Shown here: one piece after another, positions 57,749-64,000 of the stretch | Position numbering within the stretch: position 1 is the first letter of the stretch | Layout of the letters: each line of letters opens with the position of its first letter | DNA from: Diaporthe sp. PMI_573 | Taxonomy: Eukaryota > Ascomycota > Sordariomycetes > Diaporthales > Diaporthaceae | Assembly (NCBI GenBank): GCA_021399435.1 | Contig: JAJTUP010000003.1 | Span: 2,666,001 to 2,730,000 of the forward strand | Reading direction: 5' to 3' | DNA: 64,000 bases | Notes under the pieces: generated by a model | The model's database searches: none | The model's input: the letters and a program-made list of their open reading frames with translations, nothing else | What the model was told of the DNA's origin: nothing | Made by a program: the position numbers and the translations under genes

Positions 57749-59019
57749 GATGCCGTTCAAACCTGACTGGGTTCAGTAGGTAAGTAGACAAGGGATTCTC
57801 GGTTGAATTTGCTTGTGAGAAGAATGAGGAGGAGACCAGGGTGCCAAATGGAAGCGGATCAAATTTGGACGTCCTTCGGGGCGGCAGGCGCTCCGCCGTT
57901 ACTCAGTTCCGGGGCAGGAAGGCATACCCTCCCACATGGTTCTTGCCATATCCGAACTTGCCACCATGCTTCCCCCGTCTGAAACTTCGCGGGCCAATAA
58001 TCAGACAGTTTTCGCAAGAGACAAAATGAGAGGATCTATCATATCACGTTGGAGGCAAATATCATGAGTCTACAGTGGTCGTCACACAATGGAATCAAAG
58101 TCTTGTGTTGGTGGTGTATTATTCATTACAATTATGGGGTGACGACTTGTGTGTGCCTGACCCTTCCACCTCGGTGCAGCGATTCCCTGTCATCCTTAGA
58201 GCCCTGCTCGGCGGTCTTGCTCGAATGTCGTCTAGATTGTGGCTGTAGGCCTTCTCGCCTGCCTTGTTGACTCGACCGCCTCCTGCTGTTCTTCAAGACC
58301 GTGCCTCGTTGTGTCAAGCTCCTTCTCGAGCGTTGTGGTGTTGGATGACATCCTTGAGGGGCCGGTGGTGATGGTGCGAGTATCGAAGAAGTCTGGGAGG
58401 GAGCATCGTGAATGGGTCTTGTTGTGAGCGTTGCAGCTTCAAGTGAGCATCGTGAATGGGTCGTGTCGTGAGCGTCTCAGCTTCATGGTAAGGTTGAAGA
58501 GTGTAGTCGGTGGCAGCTGTGCGAGGTTGGAGGCAGGTGCCGAGTGTGCGATGTCGACGGCTCAGGGTCGAATCTGCCATGTTTATTAGAGACGATATTG
58601 CCATGCATCTGGAATGTACTTACCATCTGTCCAGGCTCGGGACTCTTCCAGCCAACGGGCCGGATGTTCGTGCTTTTCTTGTCCCTTCCTCCCGGTTTTC
58701 TTTCTGGCCGGTTTTCGTGTCCAAATCTACCTTTCCAGCATGATGAAGGCGATTCTCCCTCCATTCTCCTCCCATTTGATCCGTGGCTGAGCCGCGACGG
58801 TCGCTCACTCGATGTCTGCCTGCAAGGACAGAAAAGACGCCTAAACGTCAGGCTTTCCCACCAACCCACCCGCCTGACACCCCAACACTGACACCGCCTC
58901 TTTACGAAAAGACGGTCAGAAGAAGCTGTGACTTCCCAGAATCCCTACTCGTCCGAAACAAAACAGACGAGACCAGATTACAACCTCAACATGTGGCCGT
59001 CTTGGCCACCAAACCCAAA
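57749..59019. other. Spacer between ORF B and ORF A
   Basis: A 1.27-kb spacer without a convincing ORF. It includes a two-copy ~40-bp tandem repeat (58400-58484, unit containing GTGAGCATCGTGAATGGGTC) and probably the ORF B promoter. Confidence 0.5.
58400..58484. repeat. Two-copy ~40-bp tandem repeat
   Basis: Two adjacent copies of GAGCATCGTGAATGGGTC followed by TTGTTGTGAGCG or GTGTCGTGAGCG and CAGCTTC. No coding role is evident. Confidence 0.6.
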
Positions 59020-61497
59020 TTAGTTGGAATTGACCCACTCCCAATCACCAATGGAGTCGTCCCAAGCTTTCGCCATGACCGCAGGCCAACCGCCGAGTTC
59101 GCGCATGACAGTAAGACGGTTGTAAACCTTTGTCTGGGTTGTCTGCACGACACCTGGCTGACCTGCATCATGAATTTGCAGATACAACTCCTGAAGAGCT
59201 GTATTAAAATTCAGCTGCTGCTGGCTGCGCGCCGAGGTCCACTCGGCCCAGAACAAGCTGGGAATGTCTTGAGGCCCCGTGATGGTACCAATCAGGTCGT
59301 CTTCGGCACCGGGCGCCTCCTTATTAGCCCCTTCTTTGGTCGCACTTGACAGACCAGCCGTTGCCGCTCCCTTGTTCTTAATGCGCCCCCCCGCGCCGCG
59401 AAGGCGCTCGGCATCTATGGTATCCTCCGCGGCGGACATTCTCATCTCTTGGCGTTTGTGTCGTATCCGGCGGCCTGCCTCCATGGCCCTGAGCCGCGAG
59501 CGTACAATGTCGCTTTCATCGGCACCAGCACGAAGTTCAGCAGTAGCAGCAGCCACTGAGTTGGATGTCCCAGCGACGGATGGCTCGTCTCCCATGACAG
59601 TATCACCACTGCCATCAACGGTCCCGGGCTGCTTCGCCGCCTTCTCTGGCCCATTACCATACTCAACCCTCGCAGGAAGCAAAGCCTTCTTCTTCGTGTC
59701 GGCAGCATTCCACCGGATTTGGGACATGAGTCTGCCATCCCTGTAGGCCTGCCGGATCTCGTTCATGGTGAGACCCTCGAGCTCCCCTGGCGGCATGTTC
59801 TCCATCCCGATCTCCCAGAATCGATTACATTCCTTTTCGTACTTGACCGCGTCGGCCTCTGTGTATGGCCAGATCCCATCCATCTCTGGCGGCAGCTTGC
59901 CCCCGTTCATAGATTGGGACCACCTGATCGTCAAGTCCACAAAGCAGAAGTCTTGGGTTTGCACCGCGAGGGGCGGCATCCGCCTCCGCTCGACAACCAG
60001 TGTGTGCCAAACGATCCAGACCTCGTAATTCTGAAAGTGTCTATCCAAGACTGGACAGGCTATCTTAAACTTGCCCTTTTGGGGACCCTGCAAAGCGTGC
60101 GGCTGTTGACCGGGACGACTCCGCGTGATGCCGCTGGACTGGTCACAGAACGGGTCCGTGGTCGTGTCACCGTGCGTAAGTGAAGTAACCACAGCACACC
60201 GACCGGTGCTGTGAGACCCGACCCGGTGGCAGATATCACAGGTTAATTTATCGTCTAACCCGGTCAGGTCGACTCCTTGGGCCTCAGTGACCTCGGTGGC
60301 CTCAGTGAGATCGACGACCTCGGCCTGCTTGCCCTTGTCGCCCGCCGGTGCCTCGTCCTCGGCCCCTGCCGTGGTCCTTGGCGCGGCAACCTGATCGACA
60401 CTGTCTCGCGCTCTTTGGGCATTGGTCGGCATCCAAGGAGCGAGTGAAGATCTCGCCGACGAGCTCCATATGCTCTTTCCCCGTTTGGGCTTCTCCATCA
60501 AAATCTTTAACCGACGGCCCTTCAGGCCGCTCTCACTTGACCTCCCATACTGACCTTCGCTTGTCGACGCAGTCGGGTCAGAAACCCGGTGGATCGGCGT
60601 GAACGTCGACAGAACTTCATCCGTACCGCTGCGCCCTGCTGCCAGGCTGTATGCACCCACGAGACAGCCGAGCGCAGCATGCGACCTGCCCGTGGTCTTG
60701 GCGGCAAGGGCGTCACTCGCCCCACCAACGAACTGACCGATATAGTTGGGCCCATTGCGGCCACCTCCGAGTAGGTTGATGCCCGTTATGGTGTCACCAC
60801 CGCCTTGCTGTTGTGCCTGAATTCCTCCCGACTTCCAGTACTGAGAAGCCCGGTTGGAGGTATCGAACAGCATCATTGCCTTAGCCTCGCGATCTTGGTC
60901 ATGGGCGCTCTCGTCCCGACGCCTTTTTCTGCCTTGTTGAAGTCCAAGGTCAAACCTCCCGCCACTGCCTGACGGTACATCGCGTCTTCCCTCTCCACGG
61001 CTAGCAACACTCTGGCTGCGGGCCAGATCGTGTCCTCGGCCCGGTCCCCAGTCGACGGCAGGTGGCGGGATCGCGGGGCCACGCAGCGTTGATCGACCGC
61101 CAACCCTCGCCCGACCACGTTGCTCACCCTGGCCGCTGCTCCTCACGTTTCCTGGGTCGATTCCCAATTCCTGGGCTATGAGAACTCGAGACTCCTCACC
61201 TGGCCCGCTGCTCCTCACGTTTCCTGGGTCGATTCCCAATTCCTGGGCTATGAGAACTCGAGACTCCTCACCTGGCCCGCTGTAACCAAGACCCGTCATC
61301 TGTGTATCGACACTAACCTCACCTGGCGCATCGCCTCCTTCAGAAGACGCTTCGGAAGCCAGGGGGAAATCCGTCTCTGCCTCATTCCTCGTACCTTCAG
61401 ACACGACGGATTCATGACCCGCCGATTCGTACCCGTCCGTATCCTTCCCATTCCGTAGGATGCCCTCCATAGCCTGCATTGTTCTCCTGGACGACAT
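59020..61497 (-). CDS. Unrecognised protein with zinc-knuckle-like motif, 825 aa (ORF A of the palindrome-bounded segment)
   Basis: A single exon of 2.5 kb. The N-terminal half is disordered and acidic/Ser/Gly-rich, with two perfect tandem 24-residue repeats (SGPGEESRVLIAQELGID...) at residues 73-120, a basic cluster RKRRR at 190-194 that could be a nuclear signal, and VVDLT at 394-398 resembling a SUMO-interacting motif. Then comes CDICHRVGSHSTGRC at 420-434, spaced C-x2-C-x5-H-x4-C, close to but not the exact retroviral-type CCHC knuckle. The C-terminal half looks folded (ACPVLDRHFQNYEVWIVWHT, TEADAVKYEKECNRFWEIGM, TMNEIRQAYRDGRLMSQIRW) and ends in a Trp-rich tail. No transposase, RT, integrase or methylase motif is visible. 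A gag-like or nucleic-acid-binding role is only a guess. Confidence 0.7.
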   Translation of the reverse strand: MSSRRTMQAMEGILRNGKDTDGYESAGHESVVSEGTRNEAETDFPLASEASSEGGDAPGEVSVDTQMTGLGYSGPGEESRVLIAQELGIDPGNVRSSGPGEESRVLIAQELGIDPGNVRSSGQGEQRGRARVGGRSTLRGPAIPPPAVDWGPGRGHDLARSQSVASRGEGRRDVPSGSGGRFDLGLQQGRKRRRDESAHDQDREAKAMMLFDTSNRASQYWKSGGIQAQQQGGGDTITGINLLGGGRNGPNYIGQFVGGASDALAAKTTGRSHAALGCLVGAYSLAAGRSGTDEVLSTFTPIHRVSDPTASTSEGQYGRSSESGLKGRRLKILMEKPKRGKSIWSSSARSSLAPWMPTNAQRARDSVDQVAAPRTTAGAEDEAPAGDKGKQAEVVDLTEATEVTEAQGVDLTGLDDKLTCDICHRVGSHSTGRCAVVTSLTHGDTTTDPFCDQSSGITRSRPGQQPHALQGPQKGKFKIACPVLDRHFQNYEVWIVWHTLVVERRRMPPLAVQTQDFCFVDLTIRWSQSMNGGKLPPEMDGIWPYTEADAVKYEKECNRFWEIGMENMPPGELEGLTMNEIRQAYRDGRLMSQIRWNAADTKKKALLPARVEYGNGPEKAAKQPGTVDGSGDTVMGDEPSVAGTSNSVAAATAELRAGADESDIVRSRLRAMEAGRRIRHKRQEMRMSAAEDTIDAERLRGAGGRIKNKGAATAGLSSATKEGANKEAPGAEDDLIGTITGPQDIPSLFWAEWTSARSQQQLNFNTALQELYLQIHDAGQPGVVQTTQTKVYNRLTVMRELGGWPAVMAKAWDDSIGDWEWVNSN
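61138..61281. repeat. Perfect 72-bp tandem duplication inside ORF A
   Basis: Two in-frame copies of a 72-bp unit code for identical 24-residue blocks. The lack of silent differences points to a recent duplication; a third partial block (SGQGEQ) follows. Confidence 0.9.
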
Positions 61498-62852
61498 CTT
61501 GACTGAAAGTTGTCAATTTGGCGTCTGCGAAATTCACCAGCCGTTAGTATCAATTGATTCTCAATGTCTTCATGAGCAGAAATAATCGTGTAGCATCAGA
61601 AATCAGAGTGGTGGGGGGTTTTGACGTACCAAAGAAAGTGATGAGGTGAGCTGGTGAAGAAAGGAAGGAAGCAAGCTTGCAAGATTTGGGCTGCAGCTGT
61701 TTTGTGTCAACAGCTGACGACGGGGAGGGGGGCCTGGGGGGGCTTGCGGGGCAGGCAACCGAGCTATCTGAGCCCTACAAGAGCTGCAGGCAAATTGCCT
61801 TGGTAAGTGCATTTCAGGTAATGGGTTTCGATGCGAATTGAGCTGTGTGTGGCCCCCTGTCTGAGCTCTGCCTCGGTGCAGCTCCTCCGCTCCCATACGA
61901 GCGGGCAGGCGATCCTCACAAATACACAGACACATGAGAGACATAATTCTGAGAGGCTATTAGACTTTGAGTTTATTAATTCTACTTGATGACTTCATGA
62001 TATGCTGCCTTGATGTGTTACGTGGCTGGTGCAGAGCGAGCCCAGTCTCTTCAAGTCAATCACACTCATGCACAAGTCCCCCGCCTCCCAACCCCCCGCA
62101 ACATGCGTGCCGTTTCTGCCGTGCTTCCATCAGTTTGTCAGCTCAGTCCTGTTGGAAGGCATGCATAATTACGTCCAGCCCGTGCCGCATTTCCAGTGCA
62201 GCCTTGTGTTCTGGGCAGGCGATCGCTGCGACTTGACAGACACATAGTAAAAGTGATACAAAGTTTTCTTGTCACCGTAGCAGGCCGGATCTGGGACCCC
62301 ATCACCCAGTACCCCTTGCCCACGCTGGCAAGCTCAGAACGTGTGAGTTGCCAGGGTACCGGTCAGTTTGTTGTGACCCATGACGATTTCCCTTTTGGCC
62401 TGGTGAGATCACAGACTGACACGGCGCAACGTTGACTTGCTCTCAGCTCCGCACCAAACCAACCACAGTAGGAAACAATGGCTTGTCATGTAATTAGTCT
62501 CGTAATCTGAATCCCAGCCCGGAAATGTTGTCGAGATGGCCGGCTGGGCCACGCATGACTTACACCACCGCGACATGTCGTCGGGTGGGTTAGTCAGCAA
62601 TGGCTCGTGGTTCCTGCGGCTCGCCAATTAGTCGGTTCAAGTTGCACAACGGCCAGGAACTCACGGTGGGCCGCGCACTTGAACGCCCACCTCACGGGCC
62701 GGACCTAGCGCGGCGAAATTCGGTCAACACAGGAGGAAGAGGCATGGAATAAGATGTGGCGTTCACTCTCTAGTCAATATATAACACATTTCAGTGTGTA
62801 GGACAGCTTGCTGCTTCTCCTTTTTCTCAGTAGATACTTAACTATAATTAAT
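61498..62852. other. Gene-free interval between ORF A and palindrome array C
   Basis: A 1.35-kb stretch with only short low-complexity ORFs. It presumably contains the ORF A promoter. I see no terminal repeat or other marked structure. Confidence 0.5.
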
Positions 62853-63296
62853 AGGGATCTGGTCAATTTTCACCAGATCCCTATACAATTATAATAGGGA
62901 TTTGGTCAAATTTAACCACCAGATGCCTAATAAATTACAATAGGGATCTGGTTAAATCTGACCAGATGCCTATTAAATTACATTTGGCATCTAGTTAAAA
63001 TGTCACCAGATCCCTATTTAGGCATCTGGTAAAAACTGACCAGATCCCTATTAATTATAGTTAGGGATTAGGTGAATTTTCACCAGATCCCTATATTAGT
63101 AGGCTATGGATTTGGTGAAAATTAACCAGATCTCTATTAGGTATCTGGTGAAAACTGACCAGATCCCTATTAATTATAGTTAGGGATCAGGTGAAAATTC
63201 ACTAGATCCCTATTAATCATAGTTAGGTATCTGGTGACATTTTCACCAGATCCCTAGCCTACTAATATAGGGATCTGGTGAGAATTAACCAGATAC
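62853..63296. repeat. Palindromic AGGGATCTGGT repeat array C
   Basis: About eleven hairpin units (starts near 62853, 62896, 62942, 62983, 63020, 63062, 63104, 63142, 63182, 63224 and 63269), average period ~41 bp, each ~31 bp long with half-sites AGGGATCTGGT / ACCAGATCCCT that vary at GGC, GGT or TTTGG. The linker block CCCTAGCCTACTAATATAGG at about 63252-63271 is identical to the centre of the large palindrome in array B, and appears reversed near 63091-63106. Confidence 0.88.
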
Positions 63297-64000
63297 ATGA
63301 GAGTATGCTTCCGTTTCGTCAACACCCACAGATGGGTTCTACCGATCAATTCACCTCAACAGGCTCGTCATTTCTAGATGTCTACGGGTCAAGATATGCT
63401 GGCGTGACAGGCTATCATTTGAGCACCCTTCCACACCTGTTGACAGCGTGGACATGGGGCGTGGCGCCACGTGTAAGGCGTCATGAGAGCTGTGGCGATG
63501 TTAAGTGGGCTCATCTTCGCAGATTCACCAGTCCGTGCGCGGGTGGTTGCTCAAGGCTACCAGCCCACTCATAGACGACAGGACATGCCCATCCCTTTTA
63601 CGGCCTGCCTGGATGGTACTTCACCCAGGACCTCAGCATCAGCACCTGCCATACTGGGTTGACCAGACCAACCGTTACGTGAGCGGGTGACCGCACAAGG
63701 CGGCCGGTCCACTCACCGACGGAAGACATGCCTCCAACCGCCCGTCTGCCCAGTTGATCGTCCTGCCTTCTCCAGGCGTAGCGTTGGTTCTGTTGCTTGA
63801 ATTTTTCGAATTATTTCCATTTGGCCGACTGGAGCCCCTATGGCACTTGAAAGACGCTAGGGGTCGGGGGTGCCCTTTTCTCATAACAAACTCGACGTGG
63901 GGATGCAGGAAACTGATCATCCTGGCGATTTTTAGAAGACGCACAGCCAAGCACTTGAATTATTCGCTAAATTGTTATTTCGCGAGTATGTAGCGGGGAG
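63297..64000. other. Right end, no gene seen
   Basis: About 700 bp without a supported gene; ORFs of up to 98 codons lack domains. The region may hold the edge of a gene beyond the window. Confidence 0.45.

Noticed and set aside
62853..63296. CRISPR-like regular spacing of repeats
   Set aside because: Units are palindromic and variable, the linkers are related to each other rather than unique spacers, no cas genes are present, and the genome is eukaryotic.

Overview
The window is nuclear DNA of a filamentous ascomycete, most likely a Sordariomycete. The evidence is short spliceosomal introns (about 50-70 nt, GTANGN donors, CTNAY branch points) with fungus-specific families: PTH11-like rhodopsin-domain receptors, a HET protein, a NACHT NLR-like protein, an ankyrin/CorA protein and a saponin-hydrolase-like enzyme. 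Intron/exon structures below were worked out by hand from splice signals, frame closure and family continuity.

Layout. 1-21 kb is a housekeeping block: RRP5 (cut by the left edge), a YML020W-type alpha/beta hydrolase, a Dma1-like FHA-RING ubiquitin ligase with a very long gene-free leader, MPP alpha, ribosomal protein S29, VPS16, ATG16 and DOT1. 22-36 kb is more variable and signalling-rich: a NACHT/STAND protein, two PTH11-like receptors, a 95-aa protein and an ankyrin/CorA-like membrane protein. 36.8-40.3 kb is NAD-dependent glutamate dehydrogenase, followed by 6.7 kb without a gene. 47.0-48.9 kb is a secreted saponin-hydrolase-like enzyme.

From about 49.3 kb to the right end the window becomes a mosaic of mobile and broken DNA: two copies of a ~139-bp direct repeat, a decayed Helitron, inverted-repeat (MITE-like) elements on both sides of an intact HET gene, a C-terminal scrap of a LaeA-type methyltransferase, a scrap of a highly reducing polyketide synthase whose carrier domain has lost its serine site, and arrays of short AT-rich palindromes built around an AGGGATCTGGT half-site. 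Two such arrays (55.1-56.3 kb and 62.85-63.3 kb) bracket a 6.5-kb segment with two long unrecognised ORFs (428 and 825 codons, same strand). That bracketed segment is the best candidate for something undescribed.

No rRNA, convincing tRNA or CRISPR array was found. Database and expression searches were not possible, so functions rest on motifs and family knowledge.
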